From Lingula anatina (taxonomy: Eukaryota; Brachiopoda; Lingulata; Lingulida; Lingulidae), in NCBI RefSeq assembly GCF_001039355.2, contig NW_019775652.1, forward strand, positions 25,754-46,220: 20,467 bases of DNA, in the 5' to 3' direction. Position 1 is the first letter of the stretch; each line of letters starts with the position of its first letter. Shown in pieces: positions 1 through 10,800 of this stretch. Made by a program: the position numbers and the translations under genes. Under the pieces are notes generated by a model. The model was given only the letters and a program-made list of their open reading frames with translations. It did no database searches and had not been told where the DNA came from.

Positions 1-40
<40 letters not shown>
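1..40. repeat. (CA)n microsatellite at window edge
   Basis: Twenty perfect CA units, probably longer because the array is cut by the window edge. On the minus strand it is a (TG)n tract beginning a few bases inside the intron that follows HSF1 exon 7 (donor at 44-45). Confidence 0.97.
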
Positions 41-41
<1 letters not shown>

Positions 42-45
42 CTAC

Positions 46-3000
46 CTTGCTATTATCTGTAGGCTTTGGAGACTGGACAATGGACTCTGTCTGTTCTGCA
101 ATACCAGCCAAGTTACTCAAGTCGGTCACTTCATGAATCAGGGGTTTGTTGTCCACTTGACAAGGGTCCTGAGGCTGGGACATACAAATAATTAAGTCAC
201 TACTGATGTAAAATGAGGTATACGAATATAATGTACAAACTTCACTAAAACGCTGTTTTATATAATTAAAATCATCATATTTTAGTGAAATTAAAAATTC
301 CCACAAAGTTGGTCTTTAAAGAAAGTGCAATACTTAATACCAAATTTTGACCGTACTTTTACCAAACAAGGTCTAAAGTTGAATGAAAAAAAAATCTGCC
401 TGCCAATATCCAAAGAAATTCAAGGCCAGTTTTGTCTAACCAATTCTGACAGGAAATGATAAACTCTTTCTGACCTTCCCAGACATCACTTACCGTTGCT
501 GTGTGAGATTCCTCAGCAGACAGTCGGCTGATTTTACAGCTCGGCTCTAGCTGACTGGAGTCATTCAACATTAGAGGTAGTTTCCGCTTCCCAAGAACCT
601 TACGACTTCCCACAAGATGCATCAGAAACTGAATTAACTACAAAAAAGAGAAAAAAATGTGACCAAGGGTTTCCACAGAGAGCCATCTTGCTGTCCTTTG
701 GACGGCCATTAGACTAAAAATACGGTCTAAATTACCAAAGATGGCTGGAAGGCTTACAAATTTTTGAGTTGGTTGGTTGGACTTGCTTAAGTTGGACTCC
801 CAGTAAACTAATAACCAAATTATAGATTTTGGATTCCCTGCATACCAAATACTGGGGAAACCTCTGAATGTGACCAATAAAAACAAAATGTATTCTGTCT
901 TTCAAATAACGTGGACTTCCAAAAGACAGACATTTCTTGATGCATACTTAAATGATAAGTGTGTGTTATATAAGTACTTCTAAAGACTATCAGTTTAACC
1001 AGTAACTGCCAGAAACAAACTTACCTTGTTAACTATCTGTTGTTGCTTCATGTGTTTTTGTCGAAGTGACGCCACTTCTCTCCATAATGCCTCGTTTTCT
1101 CTGTAAAAAATATTGTTTCACATGAAAAAAAAAAAAAACATTGTATCACATGATGAAACAAAACCCTGTGGTGATATCACTTGACACTGGAAATTTTATA
1201 TCAAGAGCTATTTTCCTTAAATGTTATAATATTTTTAACGCTGTTCTGAAGAGAAGAGAAGAGAGAAAGGAGAAATATACAGGGGGTAAATTTTTAATTC
1301 AATATCCTTTAAAAAGGTTCACCTCTTCATCCCATCCAATTTTGAATTCATGTTTTCTTGCTTCCCACGAATTGACTTCACGTCACTCAAAACCTTGGAC
1401 ACGTCCTCATGTCGGACCTTCACGTCATCTCGCGTGCTACCTCCAACCTAAGACAAGATAAAGAAGCCTATCAGGATTTTTTTAATATAATCAAGCTGTA
1501 TTTTAGTCCTTACAAAAGCTCCAGTAGGTTTGAGGGTAATATGGCACATAGTTATCCTTTTTATCCTTTTTTTTACAGTAAAGAAAGAAACAACAAGGGA
1601 GTCAGATGCAGGTGATTGCTATATGAACAGATATACTGTGTCTGCACATAAACACAATATAACCAATCAGCATATTATTCATTATTCCCTACTTGCTAAT
1701 GTGCAATATGGCTTACTAAAGGTCAATATAAAGCTGTGATGTAAAAACAAAGATGGCGTAATAAATTGATAATTCATTGAACAAAAAAAAAAGCTAAATG
1801 CTATGATTGTTCTCTTTTTTTTTTTTTTTTTGTTTCTTAAATTCATCATTCAAGATAGGTGTAGAAAACAAACAGATGTTTTGGTTGGTGCCAAAACAAG
1901 GTTCCATTCCCATCCAGAAGTGAGCCTCCTTTTGGCATCCAACAGACATGTCATTGGGTTGGTGCCAAAATGAGGCAACTATAAGACACAGCTCTGTATC
2001 TATTTGTTGACAAGTCTGAATAGCTCTGTACACTTAAAAAAGAACAATGTGGGAATATACCTGGGTAATTTTTATAACAGGAGATAAGTTCATTGAATTA
2101 TAAATATATAACAAACTTGAGTGTGGTACAGAGTGCTCAACAGTCTGGAGCATTTATGACACACGTCGTATTTTTATGTCCAGACAGTGCCTGTCCATCA
2201 TAAGACCGGCTGAGATTCAGCTTATCTTCACAGCAACATGAAACTGGCCTGTGCTGCACTTGCAATTCATTTTCGGGCAAAAGACTCTCACTCCACCAAT
2301 AAAATGCTGGGTGGTTCATTTTATAGTGGCTGTTTAAAAAAAATCTACATAATATTTGGTATGCTTTGTACATCTCACATATTCAGGGGTGAAAGTTGTA
2401 CAAAACTAAAAATCCTGAAAACGAAGCTTGCAATTTCTCATGGCATATACACCATATGAAAAAACTAAATGAACACTGAAAATCCTGAAAACTTTCACCC
2501 ACTGTATGCATATTCTACATAGCAAATTAACCCAATCCCATTCTTAAAACAGTAATAACATTTCCCAGAAACCACTGGAAAAAAATCTTTAAGTTATCAT
2601 CTTTCACATAATATCTTCAATGTATTACAGTATTATGAAATCTGAGCTGGCATTTGAAAGGCTTATGTGCCTGACAGTGTCCCTTTCCAAGTGCAATATC
2701 CTGTCACCGGTGGTAAATGTCACACAGAATAAGTCATCACAACAGAGCATTTTAACATCACTGGAAGCTTAAAGCTGCTTCTAATTCTGGTCTCCCAAAG
2801 CCATTCTAAGGCCCAATTTCACAGGACAGTATAGTTTTGTGATACAGTACGGACCAGTACACTTAAAGAGATCCTTACATATAATTACGCCTCTGGGGCT
2901 TTTACAATTTTCACTCCCTACTGTTTGGTTGTAAGCTGATTAATTGGCTTTGTCTATTGAAGTTCCTAATATATATGCAATTATAACACAGAGGCTGCCA

Positions 3001-4993
3001 AGCTCTTTCAAAATTCAAACTGCACATCTTACCTTTCTCTTGATGAGGTCCAAGAGGTACTCGTGGTCCTTCAAGAAATATGGGTGTGCAAACTCCATGT
3101 CATCTTTGTCCACTTTAAGGCTTCCCTGGTCAACATTGGTCACCTTACGGAATCCATCTGAAAAGAAGGAGTTAAGCTGAATTATACGAGCTACCACAGA
3201 ACCAACATGCCACACATCATACCTAAACTGAAGGACTAAATACGAATTCAAAATTAATTTAATATTTGTCTATTCCATCTTTGCACAGTACAAGTTGTTG
3301 AAATATATACCCAAAAATAACAGTTATGCATAATGCATATATCTCATTATACTCATTTCTGTACACGAAAATTGTCATTGTTCATAAAAGCATTTTATAA
3401 TTATATTTTGATTTTTTTAAAATTGTGTCCACTATATGATATCTTTGTGGGTAAAATATAATTCCCTGTTAATTTCATAGCTGCTACATCTGAAACCAGC
3501 TCAAAAACATGATCCATAAAGCTTTTCAAATCCATGAGTTAAAGCAGCTCACATTTTCCATTTTGTTCTGTATACTTACACATGTTCAACTGTCTGATAA
3601 AACTTGCAATGTTGTTGTGCTTGAAGTAAAGAGGTAGGACCTCTTTGGCAAACCTCCCCTGGTCATACACATGGAAACTCCTTCCACTCTGAAATCAATT
3701 ATTCATATCAAAGATGTACTGAATGTGTCAAAGCTATTCTTCCATTATATGTGTGTGGCACATAATGGATTAGAATGTCTTTTAACAGAGAGATAATCGT
3801 AATTGGCAAAGATAGCATGTACTGTGCTTGGCTGACCCGACTTAATCAAACTGTCTTTACTACTCAGGTTTTTGTGCTGTCACAACTCTGCCACTAGTAT
3901 ATTAACATATGATAAAGATGAGGCATTCAGGAATCTAGGTATTTGAATTATTATTCATTCAAATATTTTGTGCAAAATTCATTGACAAGATCACTTTCTG
4001 CAAAATCACTGCGAAACAAAAAACTACAGAATTTCTCTAACTATTGCCTATTTACAGGACCTGAACACAACTTCATAGATAAGATGCACTTGTTAAATCA
4101 AACTGCAATTAAGTAATGTTGGAAAGGGAAAAATAATTATCTGTGTAACTAAGCTGATGTCTCTTTCTGGCAAAATGGAACACTAACATAATTACTACAT
4201 ATGTGAAAAATGTGAAGAAATTTCAGGGGTGGGGGGGGGGATCTCAAAATGATGATGCAACAATGCATCTTTTGTCAACACAAACAAACGTTAGAACTGA
4301 ATAAGCCCATCTTAATAATTATCATTAATCATAATTTAGTAGAAAACTGTAAGAAGAGATAAAACACTGACTTACACATGTGTATCTTATGACTGGTACT
4401 AAATTTAATTTCAATTCATAAAAAAAAATCAATTTTGTTTAAAAACATTTTAAACACAAGATTAAAGTAATGATTATGTAAATTTTAGGTGTTCCCTATT
4501 AGACGTCGGATGAGTCATAGAGAAAGTATAACTTTAATGTCCCACGCCTCCAGATATTGGAGGGGATTTCCTTGTCCACAGACAGCGCGAACGTCACTGA
4601 CCTATGATTACATAAACTGATAGGCTGACGACCGGGGAATTTTATCGTCAGCTAACAAACTACTGATTTTTACTTTCAGTCACTTTCTGCTATCACAAAA
4701 CAACAAAAAATCTAATTTCAACTGTAATACATGGCAAATGTACACAATGCATATATTCTCTGCAAAGTTCGCAGAAACCGGTTTCACACTTGCTACAAAT
4801 GCCAGGCAGTGCTCGTGAAGCAACAGTTAAGACTTACCGCATCCCAGTAGATTAATTCGTCCGTCGACGGATCTTCTACCAAGGTCCACAACTTCGAGAG
4901 AAATGCTGGGACAGCTGAGCCAGCTTCTGCTGAATAGTTTTCTGTTTCTTTTGTAGGCATTTTGTTAACTCGCCTAAATAATAACTCATCCAT
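46..4993 (-). CDS. HSF1: Heat shock transcription factor, HSF1-type (5' part, seven exons; 3' end outside window)
   Basis: Sequence-specific activator of heat shock genes; family members trimerize and bind inverted nGAAn repeats in the nucleus. Coding exons in transcript order: 4993-4838, 3688-3580, 3157-3033, 1447-1323, 1100-1025, 637-494, 168-46. All junctions are GT-AG and phases agree, giving 286 codons so far. Residues about 24-130 are the winged-helix DNA-binding domain: [15 protein letters not shown], then [20 protein letters not shown] (helix-turn-helix and recognition helix), then [20 protein letters not shown]. Residues about 131-205 form the HR-A/B coiled coil ([44 protein letters not shown]), followed by the conserved [14 protein letters not shown] stretch. 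The regulatory and activation regions lie off the left edge. The ATG at 4993 has a good context (ACGATGG); an in-frame ATG at 4960 ([10 protein letters not shown]) is the alternative. Which vertebrate paralogue it matches best cannot be settled by eye; most invertebrates have one HSF of this kind. Confidence 0.95.
656..878. repeat. Possible small inverted-repeat element in HSF1 intron 5
   Basis: An 11-bp direct repeat AATGTGACCAA occurs at 656-666 and 868-878. Just inside lie GGTTTCCACAG (left) and its imperfect complement CTGGGGAAACC (right). Nested foldbacks sit near the left side: GCCATCTT/AAGATGGC, CTTTGG (696-701)/CCAAAG (735-740) and TAGAC/GTCTA. This would suit a small non-autonomous element with a target duplication, but each match is short and could be chance. 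Confidence 0.3.
1881..1975. repeat. Three-copy 18-bp motif (two direct, one inverted)
   Basis: GTTGGTGCCAAAACAAGG (from about 1884) recurs as GTTGGTGCCAAAATGAGG (ending 1975), about 74 bp apart. An inverted relative, CCTTTTGGCATCCAAC, lies between them (about 1928-1943). It may be the remnant of a small repeat or foldback; no family recognised. Confidence 0.55.
2384..2504. mobile_element. hAT-like MITE (121 bp)
   Basis: The left end CAGGGGTGAAAGTT and the right end AACTTTCACCCACTG are inverted repeats of about 14 bp. CAGGGG/CAGTGG-type termini are typical of hAT-superfamily non-autonomous elements. Inside, the 17-bp word ending in AATCCTGAAAAC appears at 2406-2422 and again at 2476-2492, next to the right terminus. 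No coding capacity. The flanks (CACATATT and TATGCATA) do not form a clear 8-bp target duplication, so family assignment rests on the termini only. Confidence 0.6.
3689..4837 (-). other. HSF1 intron 1
   Basis: 1149-bp first intron, noncoding. Most of it is AT-rich with a G-run near 4230-4240. The part nearest exon 1 (about 4501-4660) is richer in CpG and holds a TGAGTCA motif (4511-4517), an inverted repeat CCTCCA/TGGAGG (about 4547-4563) and an 8-bp perfect inverted repeat GCTGACGA (4624-4631)/TCGTCAGC (4645-4652). This position and composition suit a regulatory element, but that is inference. Confidence 0.6.
4774..4785. promoter_or_regulatory. 12-bp palindrome with Grainyhead-type core
   Basis: GAAACCGGTTTC is a perfect palindrome containing AACCGGTT, the known consensus of Grainyhead/GRHL factors. 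It lies inside HSF1 intron 1, about 50 bp downstream of the exon 1 donor. A single 8-bp match is suggestive only. Confidence 0.35.
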
Positions 4994-5341
4994 CGTGTGA
5001 TCAGTAACAACACTGATACACGGAGTGACAGGAACTGCGCAATTAGAAATAGATCTGCAGTAATCAGAAAAGCAGCTATTGATTGGCCAATATGTGTAAA
5101 AAGCGCGTGTAGTTCCCATAAATAAGCTTTTAAAGGAATTATGTAAATATAAGGAATGACTATGAGTATTTTAGATTGCATAACAATAAAATAATTTTTT
5201 GTTATAAATATTAACTTAATCTACCAGACTTTAAGAGGATACTTCTTTTAATTGCTGGCAATCTCGATTTAGATAAACAGGAACTTTTAGGCGTGTTTTA
5301 GCGCTTATGTACACATGTGGGGAAACGAAAAGCATGCAAAG
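4994..5341. promoter_or_regulatory. Bidirectional promoter region between HSF1 and BOP1
   Basis: This 348-bp interval separates the two start codons of the divergent genes and must contain both 5' UTRs and core promoters. Visible elements are a symmetric CCAAT palindrome at 5082-5091, a short CpG-containing patch GCGCGTG near 5101-5107, an AT-rich stretch with ATAAATAAG near 5117, and an E-box-like CACATGTG at 5312-5319. I see no convincing TATA box at a set distance from either gene and no canonical three-unit heat shock element. Transcription start sites cannot be placed from sequence alone. Confidence 0.75.
5082..5091. promoter_or_regulatory. Palindromic CCAAT box (NF-Y-type site)
   Basis: ATTGGCCAAT is a perfect palindrome joining an inverted CCAAT box (ATTGG) to a direct one (CCAAT). 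It lies about 90 bp upstream of the HSF1 start and 250 bp upstream of the BOP1 start. CCAAT boxes bound by NF-Y are common in bidirectional promoters; use of this site here is inference. Confidence 0.55.
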
Positions 5342-5351
5342 ATGTCTTTGA
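5307..5351 (+). promoter_or_regulatory. Possible upstream ORF overlapping the BOP1 start
   Basis: An ATG at 5307 opens a 14-codon frame ([14 protein letters not shown]) ending with TGA at 5349-5351, out of frame with and overlapping the BOP1 ATG at 5342. It matters only if transcription starts upstream of 5307, which is unknown. A second upstream ATG at 5315 is in frame with BOP1 and would add nine residues. Confidence 0.35.
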
Positions 5352-6154
5352 AGACGAAAAGAAAGCTTGATTCACTCACGATATCTGAGGGAAATAACAA
5401 CAAGGATGGGGTGAGTTTGGCATTAATAATTGGATTTAACATAGGAGTTTGTATTACTGCAAGGTAAACATATGCTTACAATAAAAACATGGAGATATAA
5501 CTTATTTTTTCCTGGTCGTTTTACCTGGCTGAGTCCTACAGTCGTAGTCGTTTACATCTTGCTGTTAGGCTTAGTGTAAGGCTTTACTCTGCTGCTCACT
5601 TATCACAGGTAACTCCTAACTTGCGGTACGCATAAACAAAGTGAGGCTGTAAACTTAGGTTAGCTTTTCCACGACAAAATAATAAATAAATAAAACGTGG
5701 AATTTCTAAAAATGTTAAAGCTGAGCAAAGATTAAAATTGCATAAATATTAAATCAGCTACTTCAGCTACTTTTTTGTATTAATTAATGAAAATGCCTTT
5801 AAAATTACAGATTGACTTATTTGTGAATGCCCCTCCTGATGGGAGTGATGCTGCTGATGATGATAGTACTGACTCTGAGGAAAGTGAGTATTCAGGCTTA
5901 GAGGATGAACCAGACACGACTGATGATGACAGTGAGGAAGGAGAGGAGGTGGGTGCTGTGGAGAAACTTGCAGTGAATCAGTTTAAGTTTTATCTGCAGA
6001 AACTCTTGGAAGTTGATGCCACATCAGTTTAGTGTTCCATGTCTTTGTATAGATTATCAGTAATGGTTTTAGAAGTATTTAATTCTCAACATTCTTGTTA
6101 AACATAAATGTTTCATGTCATATTTATTACTTCGTATGTTGTAATTAGCGTAGT

Positions 6155-6206
<52 letters not shown>

Positions 6207-7821
6207 TATTTATTATTTATTTTTTTTAATGAAAATACTTTCAGTTCATTTTACTTTTAAACAATTTGATAGATCTATCTTTCTGTGATTAGTAATACAG
6301 TGTGTATTGTTTCTGATCCTTTGAGGCACTTGTCATCAAGATATTCTTATCTTAATACTGAGAAAGTATATGGAACAAATGTACAAGCATTAATTTCTGT
6401 AGAATGAATATAAATTTTATCAATATTTTTGGCAGACTGAAAATTCAGATCCAGACACAGACCAGGAAACAGACGGGAGTGAGGACAGTGACATTATTTT
6501 GAGAAAAGTAAACAGACATGAACCTGAAACACAATTGCAATCAGATGAAGAGGTTGAGGAAAATGGCCTGAGAAAAGACAGGAAAGAAAAAGAAAACATA
6601 CAGAAAGCAAAAGAAAAAACAAAGAAAGGGAAAGAAAAAGCAAAGAAAGGGACAAAATCAAATGAGGGAAGCTCGAGTCAAAAATCTGGAAATGATACAG
6701 AAGAAAAAAATGAAGAGTTTAATGAATATGCTCAAGATTCTTCAGATGAAGAGGTATAAAGAAATATGACATGAATTTATTATTAAATTTATGAATAAAT
6801 TTTGATTTCTTTTTATGTGGGCTGCTAGTTGCTCAGTTGAAAAAAGATCATCTGTAATATTTCACCATAGACATTGAATGCAAAAAGGGAAAAGAATGAA
6901 AAGTTTAATTCTTTAAATTTCCTACAACCAGAGTATTTTACATGAAATATTTTACAAAGATTTGCTTCACTGTTGTGAGCCCAAGTGAGTATTAAGTTTG
7001 GTGGTCAAAACTGGAAAGGCATCCATATACTATTCATTTTTTACTTATACAGTATAAGTTTCATATGCCATTGGGGCCATTGCAGATTCTTTGTAAGGCA
7101 TACAGACTGCTTCTACTAGTTTCTTATACAACTCAAGTCAAGGGGACACGTTTAAAGATAACCCAAATTAATTACTCCAAAAATGGTCTTAAAACTGCAC
7201 CTTCTTCAATTTACTGGTCAGAAACTTGACCTATTAATCTGCCCCTCCAGTTCATAAAAGTCAGCCAAGTGAGGGATATAGTAAATGATACATTATTACT
7301 GCATGCAATACCTTAAGTATGAGTGGCAGAAGCGACTAATGGTTATATGTAGGACAGAAAGAAAACAAAATATCTGTTAATGTATATTTTTCAGGAAGTA
7401 TGAGAATTTGCCCTTTGATATTTCTTTAAGTTATGCTATGTGAAAATATATGATGGCATTTTGTCGGTTTAGTTTACTAACTCAAGGAATGCAAGTACAG
7501 CCTGGAGACCTTAACTTTGACTTATTTCTTTATCTCTAGGACATCAGGAATACAGTGGGTAATATCCCTATGGAGTGGTATGGGGAGTATGCACACATTG
7601 GCTACAACCTGGAGGGAGGCAAAATCATCAAACCTAAGAGAGCAGATGAAGTGGATGAGTTTCTCAATAAAATGGATAACCCAGATTACTGGTAAATCAA
7701 GTTACTATGAAGGGATTGATGATGATGTAGAAAGAAAGGGATTTTGTTACTCAATGCGTTTATTTAGATCTCATATGATTGGCTATTTATATGATGCTTA
7801 TTTGTAATTACTTACACTAAG

Positions 7822-7894
<73 letters not shown>

Positions 7895-10800
7895 GGGGGG
7901 GGGGAATCTGGTGAATATGGAATGAACTAATATTTATTTGTAGTACAACTTCTTAGTATTTTAAGTGAGGAAGTGATGCCTCTCATTGTTGTTGTGGGCA
8001 TCTTCCTCCCTCCCCTCCCCCCCCCCCCCCCAAAAAAAAAAAAATTAAATAAATAAATAAATAAATAAACTACGCTTTCTGGACATTAAGCCGTTGCCTG
8101 TGTCTGAGGTCCCCATAGGTGTCAATGTGCACTTTCCTCGTTATTGTTCAGTGTGTTGAATTATGTCCAAACTCTGCATTGTGTCTTCTAGGAGAACAGT
8201 CAAGGACAAGATGACAGGACAGGATGTCATTCTCTCCAAGGAAGACGCTGAGATGATTCAGAGAATGGAGAAAGGAAAGTTTCCAGATGCTGCATATGAT
8301 CCCTACGAAGTAGGTCTACTTGATGCTTTCCTCGTTTCCCATTCACTTTTCTAAAACCAGTGCCAATTATCTTTGACATCCTGTGAATATATATTTCCGT
8401 CTTGCCAGGATAGTCATTTATAAAATTTTAGAATTGAAAAATGAAAAAGTAAAAAGTACAAAAAATACTTTAAGGCATTTTGTGAAGTGTTGATGCTATG
8501 AGTCATTGCTAAAATGCTTTGTCCGTAAGACAATTTGACAAGTCAGAACAAAACAAAGCTAAAAAGAAAAAATTGATAAAAAGTATATAATAAAGAAAAC
8601 GGAAATTAAAAAAATAGTAATTCAAAAGTAAAGATATCCAAAATGATGTGTTTTCTGATATTCCAGCCATGGGTGGATTTCTTCACTCATGAAAAAATGA
8701 TCCATCCTGTCACCAACAGACCAGAACACAAGAGGAGCTTTATCCCATCTAAGTGGGAGAAATTAAAAGTGAGTGAAGAACAACATTGAGCTCTGTCACT
8801 ATTTGTTTCTTATTGTGAGCCCAATTGTCTACTGTGTGTATGCATGTGTGTACTTTATATGCATAATTTATCATATTTGGGTATATTAACAGTTTTTCAT
8901 CACATTATTTATGCCTATTAAGGTGGGACAGCTGGTTCACGCCATCAAGATGGGATGGATCAAACCCAAGAAACCAACGACAGAAGACGACGAGCAGCCA
9001 AAATATTACGATATCTGGGGTAAAGATGATGAGGTAGGTATGCTGATTTGTCAGAAAAGATTTATTTTTTGTGATTGTTTGTATGAAAATATAATTTGAA
9101 CAAAAATGTTCATTAGCTTGGTAGTTGGATCATAAATAAAAATTATCGAATACAACCAAAAAAACTTTCATACCATTGGCTATACCACCTAGCAGTCAGT
9201 GAGTATCAGCATCTACTCACATTGGTCTGATGAAGGCCTATGTCCAGGTTTGCCATAAGCTATCGGTATGAAAGTCTTTTGGCTTGTGTTTGATAATTTT
9301 CATTTAAGAAAGTTTGAAGTATATATTTATCTTAACTATTTAATGTGGGTAACCATTGGAAGATATTTTTTCCCCCAGAGTGCTATCAACAAGAGATTTA
9401 CTCAACACATTCCTGCCCCAAAGATGGCGCTACCAGGTCATGAGGAGTCGTACAACCCTCCGCCAGAATATCTCCTCACTGAAGAAGAAGTAGGTGAATT
9501 TTTCATAAAAAATCAGGCCATTGTTTTTAATGGAGTGCTTTAAAGCTAAAAGATATAATACAGATGACTGTGTTGGGGTCAAAAATCTGAATAGAATTCA
9601 TTATTGAGGGAATTGATTGTTTTACTATTCCTCTCTGAGTCTCAATTGACTGAGGTTACTAATGAAGTTATTAGCCTGGCACTTCCACCAATAAAAACCA
9701 TTGATTCTTCCTTAGGAACTGGCTTGGAAGGAGACAGACCCAGAAGACAGAAGAAGGAACTTCCTTCCAAAGAAGTACTCCTCTCTGCGGCAGGTGCCTG
9801 CCTATCCACGATTTATCAATGAGCGCTTCGAGAGATGTTTAGATCTGTACCTGTGTCCACGGCAGAGGAAAATGAGGGTACTTTCATACATTTTGTTTTG
9901 TTTCTGAACATCTTAAAAATAACAAACCTAACATCTGTATTTCCACTGGAAGGAGATTATTGATTCAGAAGTGAAATCCCTGATTTCAAAGGATTTTATT
10001 TTGATCCAGTCAAGTACTTGTTATGATTTATCAGGAATACTCATGGTGTTGTCAATTTTTTTAAACATTATATGTAAAGTGATTGTTTTTTAGAGCTTCG
10101 TAAATAGATTAATGAAAATGAATGTTGAATCTGTTTGATATATATCACATGGTAAAAGTTCTGGAATCACTTTAACACCTTATGTTGAAGAATTGTGACT
10201 TCTTTTTTTTTTTTTGCAGACTGTTGCTTTTGTTTTAATATAAGTCTCTTTTCCCCACTTGCAGATGAATGTGAACCCTGAAGACCTCATTCCTAAGCTT
10301 CCTAAACCCAAGGATCTGCAGCCTTTCCCAACTACACAGTCCATAGTAAGTATTTTGTGTACACAGAGTTATAGTATGTAGTAGTTAAAAAGTTGTTAGC
10401 AATTTGAGCATAAGATCTTAATTCCTTAATCACAACAGATTTGGCCACGTATATATCTCAAAATGTTTTGTTACAAATAATTGCAAAATTGATAATTTTG
10501 AAATAAAGGTGGCATTTGAAAATTTGATTGTCACAGTGATTGATTGATTGATAACTGATGTTTGTATGTATCTAGAAAACGTACACCTAGTTATAAATAT
10601 AAAGATTAAAATACAGAATTTTATAAATGAAAGATCATGGGGAGAAATTTTCTGTGACATTCTGTGAAATAATTTCTTCCTTTTTATGTGTAAATACAAG
10701 TTTATAAAGTTGCTGGATTTTATATGAAATATTGAAGAATTGAAATTCTCAGGAGGCTGTTAGGGGTGGTGGGATGGCAGAAAGGATTTTCTATTCTCCC

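Larger units (their letters stand above)
1448..3032 (-). other. HSF1 intron 3 (between the DNA-binding domain and the coiled coil)
   Basis: 1585 bp of noncoding sequence between splice acceptor AG (1448-1449, minus strand) and donor GT (3031-3032). It contains a T-run near 1815-1831, an 18-bp motif present three times (1881-1975) and a hAT-like MITE (2384-2504). I see no additional exon with coding character on either strand. Confidence 0.8.

Noticed and set aside
4994-5341. Heat shock elements giving HSF1 autoregulation
   Set aside because: Scattered GAA and TTC triplets exist, but I find no three-unit nGAAn array with correct 5-bp spacing.
5885-5890. Strong GTGAGT donor inside BOP1 exon 2
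   Set aside because: Using it would leave phase 1 against the phase 0 exon 3 and break the frame; the donor at 5949 restores it.
9227-9273. Hammerhead ribozyme core (CTGATGA ... GAAA)
   Set aside because: No stem II can form directly between the two core words, the stem before CTGATGA is separated by several extra bases, and the GAAA is simply part of the foldback arm.
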